A DNA stretch of 38,530 nt from an uncultured Eubacteriales bacterium (GTDB lineage: Bacteria; Bacillota; Clostridia; HGM11514): positions 1 to 38,530 of the forward strand of contig CABUMF010000017.1 in NCBI GenBank assembly GCA_902492655.1, written 5' to 3'. The position numbers and the translations under genes were made by a program. Positions 23,746-30,996 of this stretch are shown piece by piece (position 1 is the stretch's first letter; each line of letters opens with the position of its first letter). The notes under the pieces are model-generated. The model ran no database searches. It worked only from the letters and a program-made list of their open reading frames with translations, and was not told the DNA's origin.

Positions 23746-23990
23746 CTTGTGGATAACTGCAAAAATTTATGTGGACAACTCGCAATTTCTTGTTGATAAC
23801 TTCATTATTTTTGTGGATTGATTGAATTTTTTTGTCATGGGGGGTGGTGACAGCTGTGTCATGAGGGGGGTGACACGATTGACCTTTAAATAATATTTAA
23901 ATTTAATAAGACTTATATTTTAATAATAAATACAAATATATAATTATTTATTTATTATCAGTAGTATATAAACAAAGAAATTTAAACTTG
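23727..23990 (+). other. DnaA-box array plus AT-rich stretch: candidate replication origin or DnaA-binding cluster
   Basis: The 416-base gap between tatD and cobW is not coding. It holds five same-direction matches to the DnaA box TGTGGATAA: 23727 (9/9), 23748 (9/9), 23770 TGTGGACAA, 23791 TGTTGATAA and 23812 TGTGGATTG. Their starts are 21, 22, 21 and 21 bases apart, two helical turns, so all sites face the same side of the DNA. They are followed by a G-rich segment (23833-23875) and about 100 bases that are almost only A and T (23887-23986). This order (boxes, GC-rich spacer, AT-rich unwinding region) fits bacterial oriC. dnaA and dnaN are not in the window and gene directions do not switch here, so a DnaA titration cluster is also possible. 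Confidence 0.65.
23833..23875 (+). repeat. Pair of G-rich repeats bounded by TGTCA...TGACA
   Basis: Two near-identical units, TGTCATGGGGGGTGGTGACA (23833-23852) and TGTCATGAGGGGGGTGACA (23857-23875), start 24 bases apart. Each has inverted ends TGTCA/TGACA around a run of six G. They sit between the DnaA-box array and the AT-rich stretch. No matching known operator is recognised. Confidence 0.7.
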
Positions 23991-24004
23991 CGTAATTTGC
24001 GCAA
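23988..24004. promoter_or_regulatory. Palindrome next to the cobW promoter, possible operator
   Basis: TTGCG, 7 bases, CGCAA lies five bases before the -35 box of the CobW operon. A metal-responsive repressor such as Zur is an obvious candidate by context, but the sequence does not match the Bacillus Zur consensus closely. Confidence 0.35.
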
Positions 24005-24009
24005 AGGTA

Positions 24010-24038
24010 TTGAAATTTTTGCCGTTTTGTGGTATAAT
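24010..24038 (+). promoter_or_regulatory. Promoter of the CobW gene pair
   Basis: TTGAAA, 17 bases, TATAAT with an extended -10 (TGG before TATAAT). The leader is about 75 bases and contains a second TATAAT (24079-24084) without a good -35. Confidence 0.75.
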
Positions 24039-24120
24039 ATAAACATAAAGCCTTGCAAGCAAGCATTTTTACTTAAGGTATAATATACTACAATAAGTTT
24101 TTTGGAGGAAGTGTTTTATA

Positions 24121-25221
24121 ATGACTGAAATTGATATATTTTCCGGGTTTTTGGGAGCGGGCAAAACAACGCTCATCAAAAAGCTCATTGAGGAAAGCTA
24201 TAAGGGCGAAAAAATCGTGCTTATAGAAAATGAGTTCGGTGAAATCGGTATTGACGGCGGATTTATGCAGGACGCAGGCGTTCAGATTAACGAAATGAAT
24301 TCCGGCTGTATTTGTTGCAGTCTTGTGGGTGATTTCGGCAAGGCTCTTAAGTCTGTTATAGATGATTATTCGCCTGACAGAATTCTCATAGAGCCATCCG
24401 GCGTAGGTAAGCTGAGCGATGTAATAAAAGCCGCTTCTGCCGCAACGGAGTGGGGCGGAAAGCTGAACAGCTTTATGACCGTAGTTGATGCTTCAAAATG
24501 CAAAATGTACATGAAGAACTTCGGCGAGTTTTTCAATGACCAGATTGAAAATGCCGGTATTATTGTGTTTAGCCATACGGATAAGGTTAGCGAAGACAAG
24601 CTTCAGGCGGCGGTTGATATGGTTAGAGAGCACAATGAGAAAGCCGTTATTATTACTACCCCTTGGGATCAGCTTTCGGGGCGTGATATTACCGAAGCGG
24701 CTCAAAATTCATTGCAGGATGAAATTGCTGAGCTTCGTAACGAACATCATCATGAGCATCACCACCATGATGAGGACTGCGATTGTCACGATCATGAACA
24801 TGAACACGAGCATCATCACCACGATGATGATTGCGACTGCGGATGTCTCGACCACGAGTATGAACACGAGCATCATCACCACGATGATGATTGCGATTGC
24901 GGTTGCCATGACCATGATCATGAGCATCATCACCACCATCATCATGCAGACGAGGTATTCTCGAGCTGGGGAAGAGAAACTACAAAGACATTTTCTGATG
25001 AAAAAATCAAGGAAATACTTGAGTCCTTGGACGATTCTTCCGTTTACGGCACAATTCTTCGTGCAAAGGGTATCGTTTCCGCAGGTGACCATTGGATTCA
25101 CTTTGATTATGTTCCCGGCGAGCCTGATGTAAGGCACGGCTCGGCAGGAATAACAGGAAGAATTTGCGTTATAGGCTCAAAGATTGATGAGCATAAGCTG
25201 GAAGAATTGTTTGAGGTCTGA
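24121..25221 (+). CDS. CobW/COG0523 GTPase metallochaperone with His/Asp/Cys-rich insert
   Basis: A 366-residue G3E-family GTPase, likely delivering a metal (zinc, cobalt or nickel). Walker A GFLGAGKT (9-16), ENEFGEIGID (about 36-45), the metal-binding CxCC motif at Cys63-Cys66, LIEPSGVG, and SHTDK as the guanine-specificity motif. Residues 208-276 form a His/Asp/Cys-rich insert made of about three repeats containing HHHHDDDCDCGC, followed by a CobW C-terminal domain (about 285-366). His-rich inserts are common in this family as metal stores, but the regular Cys-x-Cys-x-Cys addition is distinctive. Two bases separate it from a second CobW-type gene. No cobalamin or nickel enzyme gene is nearby, so the metal is undetermined; zinc is a guess. 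Confidence 0.92.
   Translation: MTEIDIFSGFLGAGKTTLIKKLIEESYKGEKIVLIENEFGEIGIDGGFMQDAGVQINEMNSGCICCSLVGDFGKALKSVIDDYSPDRILIEPSGVGKLSDVIKAASAATEWGGKLNSFMTVVDASKCKMYMKNFGEFFNDQIENAGIIVFSHTDKVSEDKLQAAVDMVREHNEKAVIITTPWDQLSGRDITEAAQNSLQDEIAELRNEHHHEHHHHDEDCDCHDHEHEHEHHHHDDDCDCGCLDHEYEHEHHHHDDDCDCGCHDHDHEHHHHHHHADEVFSSWGRETTKTFSDEKIKEILESLDDSSVYGTILRAKGIVSAGDHWIHFDYVPGEPDVRHGSAGITGRICVIGSKIDEHKLEELFEV
24757..24943 (+). repeat. Tandem 60-bp repeats coding the metal-binding insert
   Basis: Units beginning at 24808 and 24868 (GAGCATCATCACCACGATGA) are almost identical for about 45 bases with a 60-base period; a degenerate copy precedes and a short His run follows. Recent duplication or slippage within the cobW gene explains them. 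Confidence 0.85.
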
Positions 25222-25223
25222 TT

Positions 25224-26177
25224 ATGAATAACAAAAAAGAAATACCTGTATATTTGTTTACCGGTTTTCTGGAAGCCGGAAAAACCAAGGGAATTACGGG
25301 AACGCTTATGGACAGACGATTTAATTCCGGCGAGAACACGCTTCTTTTGGTTTGCGAAGAAGGAATTGAGGAGTATGAGCCGGAAAAGTTTCCGAACACA
25401 AAGGTTTTTGTTGAAACAGTCGATGACGAGTCGGAGCTTACCTCCGAATACTTTGAAGCCCTTTCAAAAAAGCATAAAATTGACCGCTGTATTGTTGAAT
25501 ACAACGGTATGTGGATGCTCGATTCACTCTATCGTGCACTTCCCGAGGACTGGTTTGTGTATCAGGAAATCATGTTTGCCGACAGTAATACCTTTATAAA
25601 TTACAATGCAAATATGAGAAGTCTTGTGGCGGATAAGCTCCAAAGCTGTGAGCTTGTTGTTTTCAACCGTTCGGGAGAAGATACCGACAGGGGAGAGTTT
25701 CACAAAATCGTTAGAGGTCTATCAAGGCGTGCGGCAATCTGCTACGAGATGCCCGACGGTGTTATGGAATACGATGAAATTGAAGATCCGCTTCCATTTG
25801 ACATCAATGCTCCGGTTATAGAAATTGCCGACCGTGACTATGCGCTTTTTTACCGTGATTTTTCCGAGGAAATGGATAAATACATCGGAAAGACTGTAAA
25901 ATTCAAAGGCATAATTGCCGCTGAAAAGAATTTTCCAAAGAATACCGTTGTTATAGGTAGACACGTTATGACCTGCTGTGAGGCGGACATTGCGTATAAC
26001 GGAATTGTTTGTAAGTTCAGGCGAGATGTGAACTTCAAAACCCGTGACTGGGCGGTTGTAACAGGTGTGATAAATTACGAACGAAATAAGCTTTATAAGG
26101 GAGAGGGTCCTGTTATCGACTGTATTTCCTTCGATTATTCGCCTCCTGCCGACCCCGAGCTTGCAACATTTTATTGA
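25224..26177 (+). CDS. CobW-like GTPase fused to a TIGR03943/DUF1980-like C-terminal domain
   Basis: A 317-residue protein. The N-terminal half is a G3E GTPase with P-loop GFLEAGKT (14-21), but it lacks the CxCC metal motif, and the usual EPSG block is replaced by EYNGMW. The C-terminal part (about 203-310) resembles the OB-like domain of YcgQ/TIGR03943 proteins, with IGKTVKFKGIIA and GRHVMTCCEAD (Cys251-Cys252); in other bacteria such domains are linked to a permease and zinc homeostasis. It starts two bases after the first CobW gene and is surely co-transcribed, so the two probably act together on one metal. The domain call is from resemblance. No partner permease is in the window. Confidence 0.8.
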   Translation: MNNKKEIPVYLFTGFLEAGKTKGITGTLMDRRFNSGENTLLLVCEEGIEEYEPEKFPNTKVFVETVDDESELTSEYFEALSKKHKIDRCIVEYNGMWMLDSLYRALPEDWFVYQEIMFADSNTFINYNANMRSLVADKLQSCELVVFNRSGEDTDRGEFHKIVRGLSRRAAICYEMPDGVMEYDEIEDPLPFDINAPVIEIADRDYALFYRDFSEEMDKYIGKTVKFKGIIAAEKNFPKNTVVIGRHVMTCCEADIAYNGIVCKFRRDVNFKTRDWAVVTGVINYERNKLYKGEGPVIDCISFDYSPPADPELATFY

Positions 26178-26192
26178 TTCGGAGAAAATGAT

Positions 26193-28058
26193 ATGATAAA
26201 ATATGAAAATGCCCAAAACGGTAAGTTTATCATTTTCAGTTCAAGCGACGAATTCTGCTCAAAGGAATTTAAGCTTGACATATCTTTTGATGAATTTCTG
26301 TGTTCTTATCGGAAGAAACCGTTTTTTATGCACGCAATCTGCGGCAAAACAACCGAAGAAATCCCTCCCGAAACTCAGTTTTTGCTTACAAGGTCCGGAA
26401 GTGAATATACGGTTTTGTTTCCGCTTGCAACGGATTTTTCAAGGGCGAGCATTTGCGGTGGCAAAAAGCTTTCTTTGTGCGTTGAAACAGGAGATGAAAG
26501 CTCTCCCGTGAAATCGGGAATCGGTGCGTACATCGCCCATGGTGAGTATCCTTATGCGCTTATAAAATCCGCAGTTGTGGATATTTCCGAAAAAATCGGA
26601 ACATTTAAGCTTTCAAAAGACAAAAGAATACCGAAATTTACGGAGTATTTCGGCTGGTGCACATGGAATGCAATGGGTATTGATGTCAGCGATGAAAAGA
26701 TTCTTATGGGGCTTGAATCCTTCGGGGAATATGTTCCCAAGTTTTTGATTTTGGATGACGGCTGGCAGACAGTAAATGATTCGTACGGCTCAAGAGGGCA
26801 GTGGAAGCTTTCATCATTTAGGGAAAACGATAAGCTTTGCGGCGGTCTTTCAGAAACTGTCAAAAGATGCAAGGAAATGGGAGTTGAAAGCTTTTTTGTA
26901 TGGCATGCGCTCATGGGATACTGGGGCGGAATTGATCCCGAATCCGAGGAAATGAAAAAATATTCTCCTGAGCTTATTTTTGCCAAATTCAATGACTATC
27001 TTCGTAAAAATAACGAGGAATGTATAAATGGAAACGAGATTTATTACGGTCTTGCATCCGATGACAAGATTTTCGATTTTTATAATGATTATCATAAATA
27101 TCTTGCCTCGCAAGGGGTTGACGGCGTAAAGGTTGATACCCAGTATTACGCAGAGGCTGTAGCACGTGGCAGAGGCGGCAGAGGCAAGCTTTACAGTAAG
27201 ATAAGAGAAGGGTTGGAAGCCTCCGCAAACTTAAATTTCGGAGGAGAGCTTATTAACTGTATGTCCTGCGGAAATGACATTACATATCGCCTTAAAGCAT
27301 CCAATATGACAAGAACCTCGGACGACTTTTATCCTGAAATTTTAGAGTCTCACTGTGAGCATATTTACAACAATGCTGTAAACAGTCTTTTCACAAGGGA
27401 TATAACAAAGTGCGACTGGGATATGTTTATGACAAAACACGAATACGGTGCTTTTCACGGGGCATCCCGCGCTGTTTCCGGCGGACCTGTTTATGTTACA
27501 GATTCGGTGGGAGAGCATGATTTTGATGTAATTGCGGCACTTCGTATGTCGGACGGTAGAGTGCCTCTTTGCGAAGATACTGCAGTACCGACGGTTGATT
27601 GCCTCATGACCGACCCTAAATCGTCAGCTTCTCCTTTTAAGCTTATTAACAGGAATAAATTCAGTACTGTATTAGCCGCTTTTAACCTCAACACTGAAGG
27701 AAAAAGCGTAACGGGAAAGCTTGATTCTGAAAGCTTTTCGTATAAAAACCAGGCTGTGGTTTCGGGAAGCTTTACACTTTCTCGGAAGGATTTTGATATT
27801 TTTACAAAATGTGATGTGAAGGACGGCTTTGGGATTTTCGGATTAACCCGTTTTTACAACATGGGCGGCAGTGTTGCCGATTTTAGGACTTTCGGAGATT
27901 GCGCTTTCGTAACACTTTTGGATACGGGAAGGTGCGCCGCTTATTGTGATGTGGTACCCAATGAGGTTATATCCGGCGGTAATTCTATTGAATTTTCCTA
28001 TGATAACGGGCTTTTGATGTTTGATGCCTGTGATAAAGAAATTGTAATAAAAAAATAA
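26193..28058 (+). CDS. GH36-type alpha-galactosidase (raffinose synthase/Sip1-like)
   Basis: A 621-residue protein of the bacterial branch close to plant raffinose synthase/seed imbibition proteins. Order: N-terminal beta-sandwich (1-145), TIM barrel with FGWCTWNAMG (153-162), LILDDGWQ (185-192), the nucleophile Asp315 in GVKVDTQ, the acid/base Asp377 or Asp378 in RTSDDFYP, then a C-terminal beta domain (about 480-621). No signal peptide, so it should act in the cytoplasm on alpha-galactosides or raffinose-type sugars. It starts 15 bases after the CobW-like gene with GGAGA, so it may share their transcript although it has no obvious link to metals. Confidence 0.88.
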   Translation: MIKYENAQNGKFIIFSSSDEFCSKEFKLDISFDEFLCSYRKKPFFMHAICGKTTEEIPPETQFLLTRSGSEYTVLFPLATDFSRASICGGKKLSLCVETGDESSPVKSGIGAYIAHGEYPYALIKSAVVDISEKIGTFKLSKDKRIPKFTEYFGWCTWNAMGIDVSDEKILMGLESFGEYVPKFLILDDGWQTVNDSYGSRGQWKLSSFRENDKLCGGLSETVKRCKEMGVESFFVWHALMGYWGGIDPESEEMKKYSPELIFAKFNDYLRKNNEECINGNEIYYGLASDDKIFDFYNDYHKYLASQGVDGVKVDTQYYAEAVARGRGGRGKLYSKIREGLEASANLNFGGELINCMSCGNDITYRLKASNMTRTSDDFYPEILESHCEHIYNNAVNSLFTRDITKCDWDMFMTKHEYGAFHGASRAVSGGPVYVTDSVGEHDFDVIAALRMSDGRVPLCEDTAVPTVDCLMTDPKSSASPFKLINRNKFSTVLAAFNLNTEGKSVTGKLDSESFSYKNQAVVSGSFTLSRKDFDIFTKCDVKDGFGIFGLTRFYNMGGSVADFRTFGDCAFVTLLDTGRCAAYCDVVPNEVISGGNSIEFSYDNGLLMFDACDKEIVIKK

Positions 28059-28062
28059 ACGG

Positions 28063-28091
28063 TTGACAAACCGTGTAAAAAGTGGTATAAT
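28063..28091 (+). promoter_or_regulatory. folT promoter
   Basis: A near-ideal promoter, TTGACA, 17 bases, TATAAT, five bases after the GH36 stop. The predicted start is at the 5' edge of the THF riboswitch. Confidence 0.9.
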
Positions 28092-28098
28092 TTTTGTT

Positions 28099-28196
28099 GC
28101 AAAGTAGGAATCGGTGCGTTAAGTGAGAGAGGAACGGGAAGTTGTCCTTTCTACGAAAAGCGTTTTGCTTGCGGTGCCGTTTCCGCATTCCGTTGC
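28099..28196 (+). promoter_or_regulatory. THF (tetrahydrofolate) riboswitch, class I
   Basis: Conserved class I blocks appear in order: GGTGCGTTAAGTG, GGGAAGTTGTC, ACGAA, GCGGTGCCG and GCATTCCGTTGC. The P1 helix can form from GCAA/TTGC and GGAAT/ATTCC at the two ends. The element is followed by a folate transporter, the classic regulon member. Recognition is from memory of the consensus; a covariance-model search would confirm it. Confidence 0.88.
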
Positions 28197-28214
28197 TGCA
28201 TCTAGTGATTTTTC

Positions 28215-28256
28215 GGCAGATTTTTTTCTGCCAAATTGCCGCTGTTTGGCGTTTTT
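28215..28256 (+). terminator. Mutually exclusive hairpins (terminator/antiterminator) after the riboswitch
   Basis: Stem A, GGCAGA/TCTGCC (28215-28220/28227-28232), and stem B, GCCAAA/TTTGGC (28230-28235/28245-28250) followed by GTTTTTG, share bases 28230-28232. Only one can form. Stem B has the terminator form. How ligand binding selects between them is not clear from inspection. Confidence 0.55.
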
Positions 28257-28264
28257 GCCTTAAT

Positions 28265-28294
28265 TTCCTTTTTGCAGTAATTTGCAGAAAGGAA
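28265..28294 (+). promoter_or_regulatory. Hairpin that hides the folT ribosome binding site
   Basis: TTCCTTTTTGCA pairs with TGCAGAAAGGAA in a 12-bp stem with one G-U and a 6-base loop. The 3' arm is the folT Shine-Dalgarno, 8 bases before the ATG, so translation would be blocked unless this stem is opened. Confidence 0.7.
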
Positions 28295-28302
28295 TTTTTA
28301 TT

Positions 28303-28821
28303 ATGAAAAAATTAACATTAAGACAGTTATGTATTTTAGGCATGCTTGTTGCACTGACTATCGTGTTCGGCTTTTTCGCAACATGGAGAATAGGTGCTTC
28401 AATCAAGATTTCGCTTAAGTTCAGCTCGGTATATGTCGCAGCTGTGCTGTTCGGCCCGATTATCGGCGGCATTGTGGGTATGGCATCCGATATTGCTTCG
28501 TTCATAGCAAATCCGGCTGCAGGATTTATTCCGCTTATTACCGTTGCGGAGTTTGCAATCGGAGCGGTTTACGGCTTATTTTTCAAGAATGTTGAGTTTT
28601 CAAAGCCGCATTTACCGAGAGTTTTTCTTTGTTGCGCATTTCAGGCACTCGTATTGGATATGCTTGTAAAAACATTTGCAATTTCATATTCCTTCGGTAC
28701 AGGCTTTGCGGCAATGCTTATGCAAAGGCTCCCGGTGGGGATTAACTTTGTGATTCAGTTTGCGGTGATTGCCGTTCTCAATATTTACATGGAAAAATTC
28801 AAAAAAATCTGTTACAGATGA
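28303..28821 (+). CDS. folT: Folate ECF transporter S component FolT
   Basis: A 172-residue membrane protein with about six hydrophobic helices, starting MKKLTLRQLCILGMLVALTI. It shows the ECF substrate-binding pattern: a short basic N-terminus, KISLKFSSVYVAAVLFGP then IIGGIVGMASD in helices 2-3, typical of FolT. It binds folate and works with the shared EcfAA'T energising module, which is not in the window. The THF riboswitch directly upstream supports folate as substrate. The start is the ATG after AAAGGAA; an upstream in-frame ATG at 28282 lies inside the ribosome-site hairpin. Its last 10 bases overlap the convergent gatD gene. Confidence 0.92.
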   Translation: MKKLTLRQLCILGMLVALTIVFGFFATWRIGASIKISLKFSSVYVAAVLFGPIIGGIVGMASDIASFIANPAAGFIPLITVAEFAIGAVYGLFFKNVEFSKPHLPRVFLCCAFQALVLDMLVKTFAISYSFGTGFAAMLMQRLPVGINFVIQFAVIAVLNIYMEKFKKICYR

Positions 28822-29534
28822 CCTAAGTATTTTTTAACAATATATTCCCGTGCATCTGTTTCGGCGGAGTCGTCAAGCGGCGTTAAGGCGACTTCGCCGT
28901 ATTTTTGTTTTAAAGCTCTTTCCAAAATAAAGTCCGTAAGCTTTGGATTTGCCGGAAGAACCGGCCCGTGAAGGTAAGTTCCGATAATATTTTTGTACAC
29001 AACTCCCTCCTGCTTATCCTCTCCGTTATTTCCGAAGCCGTACAAAACAGAGCCGAGGGAGGGAAGGGTGTTTGTATAGGTTCTTCCTCCGTGATTTTCA
29101 AAACCGACTATATAATCGTCAAAAATGCTGCTTTTAAGCACAACCTTGCCTATGAGCCTGCCCGGCTTTTGCTCCGTATAAAGGTCAACAAGCGAAAGAC
29201 CTTCAATGGTTTCGTTATCCAATTTATAGTATTTACCAAGTAGCTGATAGCCTCCGCAAACGGCAACAAGACAGCCGTTATTTTCAACATACTCGCTAAG
29301 CTTTTCCTTTTGCTCAAGAAGCTTATTGCACACAAGCCTTTGCTCTCTGTCGCTTCCGCCACCTAAAAAAACAATGTCCTTATCGGAAAAATCGGGCACA
29401 TCGTCTATCTTGTATTCGGTAACCGTTGCTTCAATTCCACGCCACAAAAGGCGTTTTGCAAGAGCGGTAATATTTCCCTTGTCGCCGTAGAGATTCAAAA
29501 GGTCGGGGTAAAGATGGCATATGTTGATTTTCAT
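28812..29534 (-). CDS. gatD: Lipid II isoglutaminyl synthase, glutaminase subunit GatD
   Basis: A 240-residue class I glutamine amidotransferase (CobB/CobQ-like) that frees ammonia from glutamine for MurT. Catalytic Cys93 in AVCGGYQ and His189 in GTYLHGP are visible, with the N-terminal HLYPDLLNLYGDKGN typical of GatD. Together with MurT it amidates D-Glu of lipid II to D-isoglutamine, which Gram-positive cells need for efficient cross-linking. The start overlaps the murT stop by four bases (ATGA), and the 3' end overlaps folT by 10 bases tail to tail, with no terminator between. Confidence 0.95.
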   Translation of the reverse strand: MKINICHLYPDLLNLYGDKGNITALAKRLLWRGIEATVTEYKIDDVPDFSDKDIVFLGGGSDREQRLVCNKLLEQKEKLSEYVENNGCLVAVCGGYQLLGKYYKLDNETIEGLSLVDLYTEQKPGRLIGKVVLKSSIFDDYIVGFENHGGRTYTNTLPSLGSVLYGFGNNGEDKQEGVVYKNIIGTYLHGPVLPANPKLTDFILERALKQKYGEVALTPLDDSAETDAREYIVKKYLGHL

Positions 29535-30877
29535 TTTGTTACCTCGCTTTCAGAAAGCTCCGCAAGAATCTTGTGGGTTGAAAAGAGTGCGGTATAATTT
29601 ACAAGTAGATATAAAACAGGATTGTCTGTTTTAAGCAATTCTTTAATTGCCGCCTTTACATCGGGCGTACAGTCTATATTATCCATGTCCGAGTATTTTA
29701 GCCGTAAATACATATCACGGCACCTGATTCCGGAAGTGATTATTGATTTTACTGTTTTATCGGACAGCCTTTCAAAATCAACATCCCAAAGCCATGAAAC
29801 ATCCGTACCGTCCTGAAGTCCGTCATTAATTACGATTACTGCGTCCTTTAAGCTTTGGTCAAGCAGAACGGTGGAAATTGCCTGGTTAAATCCGGCGGGA
29901 TTTTTTGAAAGATTAAGAACAACGGTTTTTCCGTTTATATGAAATTCTTCCATGCGTCCCACCTGAGGCTTATAGGTACTCAAAATATCGGAGAATTTAT
30001 CGGTATCGAGTCCGCAAATTGAGAAAATCGAGTACGCCGCCAAAACATTGTAAACATTGTAAAGACCACGGTAATTGAGGGAAATCCTTTTTTTGCCTAT
30101 GTTGAACTCAAGTCCGTTTTCAAAGCTTATATCGGTCGCTTCAAAATCGGGCTTAGGCCGTGTGAAATCACAATTTGTGCAGCTGTAAATCCCGAGCTGA
30201 CTGTAATAATATCTCTTGTATTCAAGCTGTGTTCCGCAAACGGGACAAAATCTGCCTTCTTTTGTCTCGTCGGATTGCATTGAAAGATCGCAGTCAATAC
30301 CGTAGAATTTGAAGGGAAGCTTTTCCTTTTTGCAAAACTGAATACAAAGAGGGTCATCGGCATTTGTCAAAATTATCGTGTTATCCAGCTTTTTGAAGGC
30401 AGAATCCAGCTTTTCCGCAGTAATGTCAATTTCTCCGTATCGGTCGAGCTGATCTCTGAAAAGATTGGTCAGCACCACAATATCGGGCTTAAGGTAGTCA
30501 AAAACACGAACAGCATAGCCTTCGTCAATCTCAATGCTTGCAAAATCTGCATCAAGCCTTCCGAAAATATTCGCCTTGCTTATAAAAGCTACAATTACGC
30601 CCTCAATCATGTTTGCTCCGAGGTTGTTGCATACAACCTTTTTGCCCGAATCGGACAAAGTTTTAAAAATGAGGTTATTTGTTGTGGTTTTGCCGTTTGT
30701 TCCGCAGACCACGATTATTTTTTCGCGAACCTGCTTAGAAAGGTCAGTGAGAATTTCGGGATAAAGCCTGACAACGATTTTTCCTGCGGCGTTTGTGCCG
30801 TTGTGACCTGTAAGCCTGCAGAAAAAGCCAAGAATTTTAGTAAACCATATGCAAAACAACCTCAATAAACACTTCAT
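29531..30877 (-). CDS. murT: Lipid II isoglutaminyl synthase, Mur ligase subunit MurT
   Basis: A 448-residue Mur ligase homologue acting at the inner face of the membrane with GatD. ATP loop GTNGKTTT (59-66), the IEIDEGYAVRV block, TNLFRDQLDRYGE, an inserted four-Cys zinc ribbon (Cys211, Cys214, Cys233, Cys236) specific to MurT, and the C-terminal DUF1727-type domain with NLSKNPAGFNQ and INDGLQDGTDVSWLWD. The basic, hydrophobic N-terminus (1-22) may associate with the membrane. The ATG follows GGAG. First gene of the murT-gatD unit; its own promoter is not clear, with TATTAT as the best -10. Confidence 0.95.
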   Translation of the reverse strand: MKCLLRLFCIWFTKILGFFCRLTGHNGTNAAGKIVVRLYPEILTDLSKQVREKIIVVCGTNGKTTTNNLIFKTLSDSGKKVVCNNLGANMIEGVIVAFISKANIFGRLDADFASIEIDEGYAVRVFDYLKPDIVVLTNLFRDQLDRYGEIDITAEKLDSAFKKLDNTIILTNADDPLCIQFCKKEKLPFKFYGIDCDLSMQSDETKEGRFCPVCGTQLEYKRYYYSQLGIYSCTNCDFTRPKPDFEATDISFENGLEFNIGKKRISLNYRGLYNVYNVLAAYSIFSICGLDTDKFSDILSTYKPQVGRMEEFHINGKTVVLNLSKNPAGFNQAISTVLLDQSLKDAVIVINDGLQDGTDVSWLWDVDFERLSDKTVKSIITSGIRCRDMYLRLKYSDMDNIDCTPDVKAAIKELLKTDNPVLYLLVNYTALFSTHKILAELSESEVTK

Positions 30878-30892
30878 ATTTCTTCTCCGATT

Positions 30893-30996
30893 TTGAATAA
30901 TTTTTACCGAAAGGGGGATAATAGCTTTGACCTCATAAAATAACGAGACCCCCTTATTTGTTTTTCTTTTGCGGCTTTATGCCGCACTTTTTTTAT
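30893..30996 (+). ncRNA. Possible small RNA between murT and the GH38-like gene
   Basis: In the 115-base gap, the plus strand has TTGAAT-18-GATAAT (30893-30922) and then a 6-bp hairpin TGCGGC/GCCGCA (30970-30986) followed by seven T, which would give a transcript of about 65 bases. No plus-strand gene needs this terminator, and on the minus strand it is not followed by Ts. AAGGGGG and CCCCCTT flank the putative 5' half and could pair. There is no known family match, and the promoter is imperfect. Confidence 0.3.

Noticed and set aside
24757..24943. CRISPR-like array from the regular 60-bp repeats
   Set aside because: The repeats are contiguous, in frame and encode a metal-binding protein segment; there are no spacers.
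24709..25137. 142-residue minus-strand frame opposite the His-rich region
   Set aside because: Its Met/Val/Ile-rich sequence is the shadow of CAT/GAT repeats on the coding strand; it has no ribosome site or family likeness.
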